Position numbers and translations under genes: made by a program. From HyVt-105 sp049975425 (GTDB lineage: Bacteria; Bacteroidota; Bacteroidia; Bacteroidales; VadinHA17), in NCBI GenBank assembly GCA_049975425.1, contig JBNGDI010000009.1, positions 1-64,000 of the forward strand: a stretch of 64,000 bases of DNA, written 5' to 3'. Under the pieces are notes generated by a model. That model was not told where the DNA came from. It did no database searches and worked only from the letters and a program-made list of their open reading frames with translations. This document shows positions 36,902 to 45,480 of the stretch, in pieces (the first letter of the stretch is position 1; each line of letters begins with the position of its first letter).

Positions 36902-38137
36902 ATGAAAAAACTGCTTACCATTCTGGCAATATCGGGCATGGCCCTGAATTTGCCTGCCCAGACATTCGAAACGGATAAGATCACCGGAGATGATTTTGAA
37001 AAAGTACGCGTACAGATAGGGGCTGATTTCGCTCTTCAGTACCAGGCGCTGGAGCATTATTCCGATTCCCTCGATCTGATCCCCCTGGGAAAAGGAATCA
37101 ACCTGCCAACGGCCAACCTGGTGGTAAAAGCCGACCTGGCGCCGGGAATCCGGGTAAACCTTACCACTTACCTGTCTTCCAGGCATCATGTGGAGGCATG
37201 GGTAAAGGGCGGCTTCCTGCTGATCGATGCCCTGCCTTTCCTGCATTCCGACCTTCTTGACCGGATCATGGAATCCACCACCGTTAAAGTAGGCGTAATG
37301 GAGCTGAACTTCGGCGATGCCCATTTCCGCCGCTCTGATAACGGAAGGGTCATATCCAATCCATTTGTCGGCAACTACATCATGGAATCATTCACCACAG
37401 CCCCGGCGGCAGAGATCCTTTACCGCCGCAGCGGAATTCTGCTGATGGCAGGACTGAACAGCGGATCGCTGAAACCGGCCCTGTCTGATTACCATGCCGG
37501 ATCGGGCACCTATACCGCCTATAACCTCTATGAAGAACTGGCCTTTCACTGGAAAGCCGGCTACGATGGTACATTCGGGAACACTTGGAGATTCCGTGCC
37601 ACCCTTTCGGGATTCCATAATTCCAATCACCACTTCGGCTCTCTGTACAACGGCGACCGTACCGGATCCAGATACTACCTGGTGATGAAACCGCAAACCG
37701 GCAATGCTTCCGATGTGGACCCCGCCAGCAGCCACATGACAGGTAACTGGGGACCGGGATTTACTGATAAGAACAATTCACTGATGGCCAATCTCTTTCT
37801 GAAAGCGAACGGACTGGAGATATTCGCCACCTGGGAAAACACCCGGGGAACCACTGCCTTCGGAGGGGCTGATTACGGGTTCACGCAGTGGGCTGCAGAA
37901 GGGTTGTATTATTTCGGAAAAGAGAAACAGTTCTATGGAGGGGCTCGCTTCAATACAGTGACCAACCTGAATGACGAAAAAGTGTCCAGGTTTCAGGCTG
38001 TTGCCGGATGGAAACTGACCGAAAACATCATCGCCAGGCTGGAATATGTTAACCAGCAGTACCTCGACTTTGCCACCTACCGGATGGCCGATGCCGGATT
38101 CCGGGGACTGATGTTCGAGGCAGGTATTTCTTTCTGA
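36902..38137 (+). CDS. Outer-membrane beta-barrel porin
   Basis: 411 residues with signal peptide (cut near LPAQ) and a C-terminal Phe after GISF. Many amphipathic strands alternate with Gly/Asn-rich loops (for example WRFRATLSGFHNSN, LYYFGKEKQFYGGARFN). I see no plug or TonB box. It may be a phosphate-selective-like or unassigned porin; it is encoded 38 bp after the YceI gene and ahead of a strong terminator. Confidence 0.65.
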   Translation: MKKLLTILAISGMALNLPAQTFETDKITGDDFEKVRVQIGADFALQYQALEHYSDSLDLIPLGKGINLPTANLVVKADLAPGIRVNLTTYLSSRHHVEAWVKGGFLLIDALPFLHSDLLDRIMESTTVKVGVMELNFGDAHFRRSDNGRVISNPFVGNYIMESFTTAPAAEILYRRSGILLMAGLNSGSLKPALSDYHAGSGTYTAYNLYEELAFHWKAGYDGTFGNTWRFRATLSGFHNSNHHFGSLYNGDRTGSRYYLVMKPQTGNASDVDPASSHMTGNWGPGFTDKNNSLMANLFLKANGLEIFATWENTRGTTAFGGADYGFTQWAAEGLYYFGKEKQFYGGARFNTVTNLNDEKVSRFQAVAGWKLTENIIARLEYVNQQYLDFATYRMADAGFRGLMFEAGISF

Positions 38138-38161
38138 AACGGTTTCATGAGTATAAAAAGC

Positions 38162-38200
38162 CGGCCGGACCTGCGAAACGCAGTGTCCGGCCGCTTTATT
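38162..38200 (+). terminator. Rho-independent terminator after the porin
   Basis: Nested hairpin: outer arms CGGCCGGAC/GTCCGGCCG and inner CTGCG-AAA-CGCAG, followed by CTTTATT. Very stable stem. Confidence 0.78.
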
Positions 38201-38290
38201 CCGGGATTTCTTCTTTGATTGTGCCCACCGGCAGGCAAAATCTTACGAATTCTTTGTAAATTTCGTTCTGTTAAAACCAAATCGTCTGTT

Positions 38291-38740
38291 TTGAAATTTT
38301 CAACCAAAACCAGGTACGGTATACGTACCATGATGGAAATTGCCCGCCACACCGGCAATGAGGGCATATACCAGAAAGACATTGCCGAAAACCAGAGTCT
38401 TTCTGTCAAGTACCTCGACCACATTATCCATGCCCTGAAAGTAGCCGGACTCATCACCCCGGTCAGGGGAAGGAAAAGCGGATATATCCTTACCCGCCCC
38501 CCTTCAGAGATCAGCATGCTCGATATCCATCTGGCCTTTGAACCGGGTATCCATGTAATTGATTGCCTGTCGGAACATGTGCACTGTGACAAAAACGGGC
38601 ATTGCGCGGCACAGGGTTTCTGGAAAAGCCTCAACCACATGATCATAGATCATTTTTCAACTACCTCACTGGAAGATCTGGTAAATGAACAGCAAAAAAT
38701 GGAAGGTAAGCCGCAAAGGGAAATCAGCCCCCCGGAATGA
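38291..38740 (+). CDS. Rrf2-family transcriptional regulator with probable Fe-S cluster
   Basis: 149 residues from the TTG at 38291, chosen because the family begins M-[KR]-[FL]-S-T-K-x-R-Y and here KFSTKTRYG follows directly; there is no ATG nearby. The helix-turn-helix is at about 20-55 (IYQKDIAENQSLSVKYLDHI). Three cysteines in the loop IDCLSEHVHCDKNGHC have the C-x6-C-x5-C spacing of Fe-S-containing relatives (IscR, NsrR, RsrR). A cluster sensing iron, NO or redox state is therefore likely. No isc/suf genes are adjacent; targets unknown. Confidence 0.82.
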   Translation: MKFSTKTRYGIRTMMEIARHTGNEGIYQKDIAENQSLSVKYLDHIIHALKVAGLITPVRGRKSGYILTRPPSEISMLDIHLAFEPGIHVIDCLSEHVHCDKNGHCAAQGFWKSLNHMIIDHFSTTSLEDLVNEQQKMEGKPQREISPPE

Positions 38741-38848
38741 TCCCTTTTCAGTGAACCGGTAATATTCTCTACCTGAAAACCTTCAGAAAATTTTATATCC
38801 CTTTAAAATTTTTTATCTTGCAGTCTCCAACCTTAATATCTAACCACT

Positions 38849-39529
38849 ATGAGCAATGGTAGCTTCAATTTCAACAATCTGATCAGGGAATCGAAGGATT
38901 CATTATTCAACCCCAAAGCCTATTTTGCCTCCTTGAAAACAGAGGGAGGCCTGGGAGAACCTATTCTCAAGGCGCTGGTTTACGGAGTTATTGCCGGTAT
39001 TTTTGCCCTGTTGTGGGGCCTCCTGAAAGTAGGAGCGGTTACCGGAGGTTTGTTCGGCAGTGCCGTGGGAGTGATGGCATTTATCTGGGCCATTATCGGT
39101 GCTATTATCGGCCTGTTCATCGGCGCTGTCATTGTACTGGTACTTTCGGCCATTTGCGGAGGAAAAACCGATTTTGAGCCCAGCATGCGGGTAACGGCTT
39201 CGCTGATGGTCCTGATGCCTATCAGCGCTTTCTTTGGATTTGCCTCGGGAATCAGTTCGGTACTGGGGGCTGTGATCACATTGATCATTAACCTGTACGG
39301 TATCTGGATGCTTTACCATGCCCTGGTTCAATCATTGAAGGCCAAGGAAAACACCACCAAAGTAATAGGCATCGTACTGGTGGTTATTGCAGCCATCATG
39401 CTGATCATCGGCCTGACAGCCAGAAGAGCTGCCGACCGGTACATGGACCGCTGGGGAAGCGATATTGAATCTCTCGAGAAGGACCTTAAACAATCCCTGG
39501 AGGAAATGGAAGATTCCGGCAACGATTAA
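38849..39529 (+). CDS. YIP1-domain membrane protein
   Basis: 226 residues with four to five membrane segments spanning about 40-195, Gly/Ala/Ile-rich. The N-terminal ESKDSLFNPKAYFASLKTEG matches the short cytoplasmic start of bacterial Yip1-domain proteins. The C-terminus is charged and helical (ESLEKDLKQSLEEMEDS). Bacterial members have no well-defined role; a membrane-organising function is only assumed. Single gene with a terminator behind it. Confidence 0.65.
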   Translation: MSNGSFNFNNLIRESKDSLFNPKAYFASLKTEGGLGEPILKALVYGVIAGIFALLWGLLKVGAVTGGLFGSAVGVMAFIWAIIGAIIGLFIGAVIVLVLSAICGGKTDFEPSMRVTASLMVLMPISAFFGFASGISSVLGAVITLIINLYGIWMLYHALVQSLKAKENTTKVIGIVLVVIAAIMLIIGLTARRAADRYMDRWGSDIESLEKDLKQSLEEMEDSGND

Positions 39530-39541
39530 ACCCGGAGGAGA

Positions 39542-39574
39542 AAAGAGGGGCTGCAGATACAGCCTCTTTTTTTT
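39542..39574 (+). terminator. Terminator between converging genes
   Basis: Hairpin GGCTG-CAGATA-CAGCC extended with AGAG/CTCT pairs (two-base bulge), followed by eight T. It ends the YIP1 gene; the opposing operon stops at 39573. Confidence 0.65.
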
Positions 39575-40061
39575 ACAGGTATTTTACATAAACCACTTTG
39601 TCATCCCCCGGAGCATAGAAATCCTCAAAACGGGCTTTCAACCGGTAACTGTTTTTCTCATAAAACAACCGGGTAGGCAGGTATTGTTCTCTTGATGATG
39701 TTTCCACATAGATTCCCCTGCCACCGGCATGCCTGACGGCTTCTTCGGGTTTCTGCAGCAGGATACTTCCGATCCCCTGTTTCCCGTGCGCAGGATGGGT
39801 TACGATCCAGTAAAGATCGTAGCTGCACAGGGTACAGGGAATCAGGCCGTAACAACAGTAGGCCACGGTTTCCCCTTCTTTTCCGGCAAAAATAAACTCG
39901 TACCCGCTTTCCAACCCCTTTTCCAGTCTTTCTCTGACCAGTTCCACGGCTACCGCCGTTTCATCTTCCCGGAAAAAACCGGTAGCCTTTACCATTTCTT
40001 CCACCCGCTCGGGATCACCGGCCACCGGTTCCATACGGAACACCAGATCGTTTTTCTTCAT
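39573..40061 (-). CDS. GNAT-family N-acetyltransferase (last gene of KamA operon)
   Basis: 162 residues. The acetyl-CoA loop is in IVTHPAHGKQGIGSILLQ (Q/R-x-x-G-x-G/A), followed by YVETSSREQYLPTRLFYEKNSY, and it has a conserved ending in FYAPGDDKVVYVKYL. It should acetylate an amine. Its start codon overlaps the stop of the preceding ATP-grasp gene by four bases (ATGA), so it is translated with it. Substrate is inferred from context to be an amine of the beta-lysine-type product, not from sequence. Confidence 0.8.
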   Translation of the reverse strand: MKKNDLVFRMEPVAGDPERVEEMVKATGFFREDETAVAVELVRERLEKGLESGYEFIFAGKEGETVAYCCYGLIPCTLCSYDLYWIVTHPAHGKQGIGSILLQKPEEAVRHAGGRGIYVETSSREQYLPTRLFYEKNSYRLKARFEDFYAPGDDKVVYVKYL

Positions 40062-41023
40062 ACACCAAGATCGTTTAGAATTCTCAGGATCATTTCTTTG
40101 TAATCAATGCCGGCATGCAGGCAGGCAGCCGGAAATCCCGCATCAGGGGATATACATGGATTAGCATTGACTTCCATCACCCGGGGGTTGTCCTCTGCAT
40201 CGGTTCTGAAATCCACCCGGATATATCCCCTGGCTTCAAACAAATGCCAGCATTGCAGGCTGATTCTTTCCATTTCCCGGACCAGCGCCCTGTCGGTTTC
40301 TGCCATGTCAAAACGGCGAACCGTATGAAGGTATTCAAAACTGTTTTTCTCCCATTTTGCTGCATAACCCAGAATGCGGGGCTTGTCAGCCGGATAATCC
40401 AGAAACTGCATTTCTGCCGGTGGCAATACCTGCGGTCCGTCCGGCCCAGCAATCACTGAAATGTTGAATTCCCTTCCCGGAAGATACTCTTCCAGAAAAT
40501 ACCCGCTGGTTGTTGTTCCGTTCAGGACTTCCCGGGTTAGTTCATCTGCCTGTACCAGGGAAGCATCGTGGATGCCGGCCGATCCATCCTCTGAAACCGG
40601 TTTCATGATATACATTTTCCCCTTTTCGGGAAAGGTATCCGCCGGCAGGCTTATCCAGCCGGGAGTAGGGATCCCGTGTTGCCGCATGAGCCTTTTCGAC
40701 CGCACTTTATGTGTTGTAAGATACAGCCCGTACGAACCGCTTCCCGTAAAGGGGATGTGCCGCGACTCCAGCAGGGCCGGCACCAGATGTAACAGAGCTC
40801 CCCTGCCGGCCAGTGATTCCACCAGGTTGAAAACCAGATCGGGAGGATCTTTCTGCAGAAGGTCATCCAGTGCTTTCAAATCCAGGGACACAGGGAACCG
40901 TTCTACCCGGAGGTTCCTTTCCCGGAGCACATTTTCCACCGCCTCGGCCTGCACCATCACATCCTGCACATCGGGCGAGGCATCCTGACCGGGATCATTT
41001 ACCAGAATCAGCACTTTTTTCAC
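40058..41023 (-). CDS. ATP-grasp ligase, D-Ala-D-Ala-ligase-like (second copy of the operon)
   Basis: 321 residues. N-terminal Rossmann-like preATP-grasp half with PPDLVFNLVESLAGRG, then an ATP-grasp half with KMYIMKPVSEDGSAGI (ATP-binding Lys), EEYLPGREFNISVI and a C-terminal VDFRTDAEDNPRVMEVNANP that holds Mg-ATP ligands. The family joins a carboxylate, via an acyl-phosphate, to an amine. It differs strongly from the other copy (336 residues) and from typical Ddl; the paralogues probably act on different substrates. Its start overlaps the previous gene by 29 bp. Confidence 0.82.
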   Translation of the reverse strand: MKKVLILVNDPGQDASPDVQDVMVQAEAVENVLRERNLRVERFPVSLDLKALDDLLQKDPPDLVFNLVESLAGRGALLHLVPALLESRHIPFTGSGSYGLYLTTHKVRSKRLMRQHGIPTPGWISLPADTFPEKGKMYIMKPVSEDGSAGIHDASLVQADELTREVLNGTTTSGYFLEEYLPGREFNISVIAGPDGPQVLPPAEMQFLDYPADKPRILGYAAKWEKNSFEYLHTVRRFDMAETDRALVREMERISLQCWHLFEARGYIRVDFRTDAEDNPRVMEVNANPCISPDAGFPAACLHAGIDYKEMILRILNDLGV

Positions 41024-42005
41024 AGACAGTTGTTTTGACCTTTTTCAGGGCGGATTCCATAATCATGGTCATCAGGGACTGATAATCAATGCCGTTCAGC
41101 CGGGCCAGAATAGGCAGGTCGGAATGGGTGGGATGGATTCCCGCCAGCGGGTTCACTTCCAGGAAATGAGGGATTCCCTGTTGGTCGAAACGGATATCCA
41201 CCCTTCCCCCATCTTCTCCTCCGATAGCCAGCCATACCTTCAGTGCCACTTCCTTCACGGTTTTTTCCGTTTCCGGATCAGGGAGGGTGTAACTCACCCT
41301 TTTTTCCCATTCTTCCTTGTTGGTATAGGAATACACCCCTTTTTCCGCCTGTTTGTTCAGCACGATCTCCATCACCCCGATGCACCGGGCATCATCGCCT
41401 GTCCCCACCATTCCGGCGGTAAATTCCCTTCCGTCGAGATAGGTTTCCACCAGCACGGGCTGGAGAAACCGTTCAAGCAACCCCGTACATACCTGTTTCA
41501 GTTGCCGGGGAGACCGGATTACCGACCTGCCGCTGATGCCCTTGCCGGTACCTTCTGCCAGGGGTTTCGCAAACAGGGGATAAGGCAGGGAAATCAGGGC
41601 GATATCCCCGGGCCGGCGAACAATAAAATGATCGGGAGTGGCCACACCTGCCTCCCGAACCACCAGTTTTGCCAGGGCTTTATTGAGGGTAAGGGCCAGC
41701 ACCAGGGGGCCGGAGAACACATACGGGATCAGGTAATGATCGAGCAGGGCCGGGACCAGGGCTTCCCGGCCGCCCCCGTACAATCCTTCCGCAATATTGA
41801 ATACCAGGTCCCACCGATGGCCGGCTGCCAGGCGGTTTACCAGGTTCCGGGCGTGGCCGATACGGTCTGTTTCAAAGCCCATTCTGCGGAGTGCCCCGTC
41901 AACAGCTTCGATGGTTTCTATTCCGTCGAACTCGGCCGTTTCTTCCCGGGTATATCCCATGGCCATGTATTCTTCCCTCAGATCATAGGTAATTCCGATC
42001 TTCAT
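40995..42005 (-). CDS. ATP-grasp ligase, D-Ala-D-Ala-ligase-like (first copy of the operon)
   Basis: 336 residues. N-terminal KIGITYDLREEYMAMGYTRE and WDLVFNIAEGLYGGGREALVP, ATP-grasp motifs in YPLFAKPLAEGTGKGI, VETYLDGREFTAGMV, and RVDIRFDQQGIPHFLEVNP with PTHSDLP at the end. This is the amide-ligase fold of Ddl, but the opening GYTREETAEFDG is not that of cell-wall Ddl and the gene is not near mur genes. It overlaps the GNAT-HDAC gene by four bases (start at 42005) and the next ligase by 29. I infer it condenses an amino acid with beta-lysine or a derivative. Confidence 0.82.
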   Translation of the reverse strand: MKIGITYDLREEYMAMGYTREETAEFDGIETIEAVDGALRRMGFETDRIGHARNLVNRLAAGHRWDLVFNIAEGLYGGGREALVPALLDHYLIPYVFSGPLVLALTLNKALAKLVVREAGVATPDHFIVRRPGDIALISLPYPLFAKPLAEGTGKGISGRSVIRSPRQLKQVCTGLLERFLQPVLVETYLDGREFTAGMVGTGDDARCIGVMEIVLNKQAEKGVYSYTNKEEWEKRVSYTLPDPETEKTVKEVALKVWLAIGGEDGGRVDIRFDQQGIPHFLEVNPLAGIHPTHSDLPILARLNGIDYQSLMTMIMESALKKVKTTVCEKSADSGK

Positions 42006-43741
42006 TTTTCTTTCTGATATAAAGTGCGGATCAATCCGTAAAAAAAGGCCATAGCGTTCTGTCCCAGTATCCGGTTTTTGTATCCCCCCTCCTGTATTAC
42101 CAGCAGGGGGATACGCATGCTTCCGATCATCTCACCGTTCTTTTGAAAATCACCTGCCCGCAGGCTCCAGGTGCCGGTGGGATCTCCCTGTGCCGTGTCA
42201 AGTCCGAGCAGCACCACAAGGAAAGAGGGTTTGAACAACCGTATCCTGCGCAAAGCCTTTGCCAGAATGTTATGATATTCTTCGCCGCCGGTTGTTTCTT
42301 TCAGGGGGAAATTAATATTGGTTCCCACGGCAGAACCTTCCCCCCTTTCGCTGGCATACCCGCTGAAATAGGGATAGGCAAAGGACGGATGACCGTGTAT
42401 GGAAACGGTCAGCACATCGGGACGGGCATAAAAAATATCCTGTTGTCCGTTCCCGTGGTGGTAATCCGTATCGAGCATGGCCACCCGGCCGTAGCGGCTG
42501 AGATAATGAGCGGCCACGGCTCCGGAATTGAAATAGCAGAATCCTCCGAACACTTTCCGTTCAGCATGATGACCGGGGGGTCTGACCAGAGCATACACGG
42601 CTTTTTCTCCTCCCAGAAGGTGCACAGCGCCGGTAAGGGCGCAGTCTACCGCCCTGCGGGCAGCCAGGTAAGCATTTTTATTCAGGGGCGTAAACGTATC
42701 CATGCAGTAATAACCAGCCCGCACCGAATCGTCGGCAGGGGGCCGGGCGGCATTCCGGATGGGAAACACATAGGGATAGACCGATTTCCCTGCCGGAAGT
42801 TGTTCGCAGATCCTTTTGAAGTACTTCACATACCCCGCATCATGCACTTCGAGGATGTGTCTTTCGGAAAATCTTTCCGCAGTCACTTCCCTGAAATGGC
42901 CCGATGCCATCAGTTCCCTGTAAATAGAGGCTATCCTCACAGGTGATTCGACATATCCTCTCTCATGCACATGATGAATGGCATGCCGGTCGTTCACAAC
43001 CATCATTATGACGGGGGCCCCTGGAACGGCGGGGACGCGGGTTTTTTTCCTAATATACCGGGGAGGCCTCAGCATCACGGGATCATCGGTCACGGAATTC
43101 ACAACCTCCCGGATATATTCCTCCGGGCAGTAATCGGGGTATTTGCGTTCCAGCAGGGCACGGATAATCCTGCAGGCACGGTCGCTGCTCATGGTCCCTT
43201 CTTTTCCCAGAAAATCACATACAAGATATGGAGCACAGGAATCGGACGGATTGACCGGGGTTTCATACCGGGTATTCCAAAGGGGAAATGCACCGAAACG
43301 TTCATAAAAGCGAAGGCGGGCCCTGTTTTGTTCCAGAACCTGTGGGTCTGCACACAGGGCAGGATCATCGGGCAGGCATTCAAAAAACAATCCCGTAGCC
43401 CCCAGATCAAGGGCTTCGTTCCTTACCCGTTCATAAAGGGAGCTGCCTATTCCTCCTGCAATCACATCTTTCCGTGTGGCAATATAATCGAGATAACAGA
43501 ATTTCAGGTCGGAAGCGTACATGAGCAAGGCAAATCCCAGCACCCTGCCCGAACGGTTTTCAGCCACCAGCAGGGTGGAACGGAACCGGTATTTGAGCGG
43601 GTTTTTGAGCTGTTCGGGTATTTCCAGTATTTTTTTCTCGTCCACATCGGGGAAATGACTCCTGAGGATATCCAGCACCTGCAGAACCGCATCTCTGTCG
43701 GCCGGCATAATATCATCGCTGATCCTTCTGATCAGGAACAT
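42002..43741 (-). CDS. GNAT-HDAC fusion (N-acetyltransferase plus acetylpolyamine/histone-deacetylase-like amidohydrolase)
   Basis: 579 residues, two domains. Residues about 1-190 form a GNAT fold, with YIATRKDVIAGGIGSSLYERV as the acetyl-CoA loop region. From about 235 to 575 lies a class II HDAC-like amidohydrolase. Its active-site residues are complete: RPPGHHAERK (His-His dyad), DTDYHHGNGQQD (zinc Asp and His), LGLDTAQGDPTG (second zinc Asp) and EGGYK (Tyr). It is closest in pattern to acetylpolyamine amidohydrolases. Making an acetylating and a deacetylating activity in one chain is unusual, unless the GNAT half only binds. It overlaps the ligase gene at its 3' end (ATGA) and starts 33 bp after KamA. 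Confidence 0.85.
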   Translation of the reverse strand: MFLIRRISDDIMPADRDAVLQVLDILRSHFPDVDEKKILEIPEQLKNPLKYRFRSTLLVAENRSGRVLGFALLMYASDLKFCYLDYIATRKDVIAGGIGSSLYERVRNEALDLGATGLFFECLPDDPALCADPQVLEQNRARLRFYERFGAFPLWNTRYETPVNPSDSCAPYLVCDFLGKEGTMSSDRACRIIRALLERKYPDYCPEEYIREVVNSVTDDPVMLRPPRYIRKKTRVPAVPGAPVIMMVVNDRHAIHHVHERGYVESPVRIASIYRELMASGHFREVTAERFSERHILEVHDAGYVKYFKRICEQLPAGKSVYPYVFPIRNAARPPADDSVRAGYYCMDTFTPLNKNAYLAARRAVDCALTGAVHLLGGEKAVYALVRPPGHHAERKVFGGFCYFNSGAVAAHYLSRYGRVAMLDTDYHHGNGQQDIFYARPDVLTVSIHGHPSFAYPYFSGYASERGEGSAVGTNINFPLKETTGGEEYHNILAKALRRIRLFKPSFLVVLLGLDTAQGDPTGTWSLRAGDFQKNGEMIGSMRIPLLVIQEGGYKNRILGQNAMAFFYGLIRTLYQKEK

Positions 43742-43774
43742 AGTGCATAAGTCAGAGTGTTCGTCAGGAACAGC

Positions 43775-45052
43775 TTAAGTTGAGTGTTCCCCTGAGGCGG
43801 GTTCAGGATACAGGTACACCTTGCCCAGGTAATTCACCAGGAGGTAACCCTTATCGTCCCTGCCCGCCACGTATTCCGGAAGCAGGGGGATTTTCCCCCC
43901 GCCTCCGGGGGCGTCTACCACAAAATGCGGCACCGCATAACCGGAAGTAAATCCCCTGAGACCCCTGATGATATCCAGTCCTTTTGATACAGAAGTTCGA
44001 AAATGCGACGACCCCGGAATCGGATCACACTGGTAAATGTAGTAGGGTTTTACCCGTATCTTCAGCAGCCCCTGCATCAGTTTCCTGAAAATCTCCACCT
44101 CATCGTTGATCCCCTTCAGCAAAACAGTCTGGCTTCCCAGTGGAATTCCTGCATCAGCCAGTATGTTACAGGCAAAAGCTGTTTCCGGTGTCAGTTCGTC
44201 GGGGTGTGTAAAATGGATACTCATATACAGGGGATGATATTTCTTCATCATCCTGACCAGAGCGGAGGTAACACGCTGGGGCATTACCACAGGCACTTTC
44301 GTACCGATCCGGATAATCTCCACATGCGGAATGGCGCGTAATTTCATCAGCAGGTATTCCAGGCGGGCATCTGACAGGGTCAAAGGATCGCCCCCGGAAA
44401 GGAGCACATCCCGAACTTCCGGATGCAGGCGGATGTACTCAATGGCTTCGTCCCACTGGATAATGCTTGCATGCACCTTATCCTTCTTTGACACCAGGTG
44501 ACTCCGGGTACAGTAACGGCAATAGGCCGAGCAGAAGCCGGTGGTCAGGAACAGAACCCGGTCGGGGTAACGGTGCACCAACTGGGGCAGTGGACTCTGA
44601 TTCTCCTCGCCCAGAGGGTCGGATTGCTCTTCGGGCGCTTTATGCAGCTCCCGAATATCAGGGACCATGGTGCGGCGGAGTGCGGAAGTGGGATCCCCCG
44701 TTTCAAGAACACCGGCAAAGTAAGGCGTAATGCGCAGGGGCAATTTGCGTTTCTCGCGTGTACACAGCAATTCCTCTTCCGTCAGCTCCAGCACGGAGGA
44801 GAGCTGATCGAAAGTGGTAAAGGAATGCTTCAGTTGCCAGTGCCAGTCGTTCCATGCCTGTATGGAGGCATCAGGAAAATGCCGGGCCATGAAGGCAAGG
44901 CTTCTGTCACTGACAGGGAGGTTGTTTTTTATCCTTGGAAGGGTGACCGCTTTACGTACACGAGGGCGGGTCAAAACCGCTTTACCTGGAGGCTCTGTCT
45001 CCGCGTCCTCGTCGGGTCGCTGAGACAGCATCATTTTATTCAGGGATTTCAT
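43775..45052 (-). CDS. kamA: Lysine 2,3-aminomutase (KamA), radical SAM
   Basis: 425 residues. The radical SAM cluster motif is CSAYCRYC (CxxxCxxC) within TTGFCSAYCRYCTRSH, followed by the family mark SGGDPLTL. The PLP lysine is in the motif DAPGGGGK, and the two Asp residues that bind the lysine epsilon-amino group in the Clostridium enzyme (Asp293 and Asp330) are both present here (CDPIPGSSHFRT and VVDAPGGGGK). That supports lysine, giving L-beta-lysine, rather than glutamate. It is an oxygen-sensitive enzyme. It leads the five-gene operon; its leader contains a 6-bp inverted repeat (GCTTTC-TCTCT-GAAAGC) at 45126-45142. Confidence 0.93.
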   Translation of the reverse strand: MKSLNKMMLSQRPDEDAETEPPGKAVLTRPRVRKAVTLPRIKNNLPVSDRSLAFMARHFPDASIQAWNDWHWQLKHSFTTFDQLSSVLELTEEELLCTREKRKLPLRITPYFAGVLETGDPTSALRRTMVPDIRELHKAPEEQSDPLGEENQSPLPQLVHRYPDRVLFLTTGFCSAYCRYCTRSHLVSKKDKVHASIIQWDEAIEYIRLHPEVRDVLLSGGDPLTLSDARLEYLLMKLRAIPHVEIIRIGTKVPVVMPQRVTSALVRMMKKYHPLYMSIHFTHPDELTPETAFACNILADAGIPLGSQTVLLKGINDEVEIFRKLMQGLLKIRVKPYYIYQCDPIPGSSHFRTSVSKGLDIIRGLRGFTSGYAVPHFVVDAPGGGGKIPLLPEYVAGRDDKGYLLVNYLGKVYLYPEPASGEHST

Positions 45053-45320
45053 GTTTTTTTTGAGAACATATCACTCAAAAAATGTACTATGTTATTGTTA
45101 TACAAATTATTGCAGAAACAACACTGCTTTCTCTCTGAAAGCACAATATTAAATAATTTTTAAATCCAAAATACGGTTTACGATTCTTTTTTCAGGGGCA
45201 GGCAATATTTTTCCCCGGCGCTGCTTCAGGCAATCCGGGCAAAAATTTCAGGATTCAACGGCATATATTTTTCGAATGAACATAAAAGAGTATAGTAATG
45301 ATAATTTTTACATAATATTT
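45053..45320. other. AT-rich intergenic region upstream of kamA and the tRNA
   Basis: About 270 bp without genes. It contains the inverted repeat at 45126-45142 (possible operator or leader hairpin of the kamA operon on the minus strand). No perfect minus-strand -7 box is visible. Confidence 0.45.
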
Positions 45321-45351
45321 TTTGCATCCGGCAAAAACAATATTAAATTTG
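45321..45351 (+). promoter_or_regulatory. Complete Bacteroidota promoter (TTTG-N19-TAAATTTG) of the initiator tRNA
   Basis: The -33 element TTTG (45321-45324) and -7 element TAAATTTG (45344-45351) are separated by 19 bases, the classic spacing. Transcription would begin about six bases before the tRNA at 45364. Confidence 0.82.
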
Positions 45352-45363
45352 CACCCTGAACAC

Positions 45364-45438
<75 letters not shown>

Positions 45439-45480
45439 GGGAAAAGCCCGATACACCGAAAGGTGTATCGGGTTTTTCCC
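45439..45480 (+). terminator. Very strong terminator after the tRNA
   Basis: Perfect 11-bp stem CCCGATACACC-GAAA-GGTGTATCGGG followed by TTTTT, extended by AAAA/TTTT and GGG/CCC to about 19 pairs. The GAAA loop is a stable tetraloop. Confidence 0.92.

Noticed and set aside
42143..42946. 267-codon plus-strand frame inside the GNAT-HDAC gene
   Set aside because: Antisense shadow; the minus strand carries the complete HDAC active site.
39573..45052. Anti-phage defence island
   Set aside because: No nuclease, helicase, reverse transcriptase, NLR or similar effector; all domains point to small-molecule metabolism.
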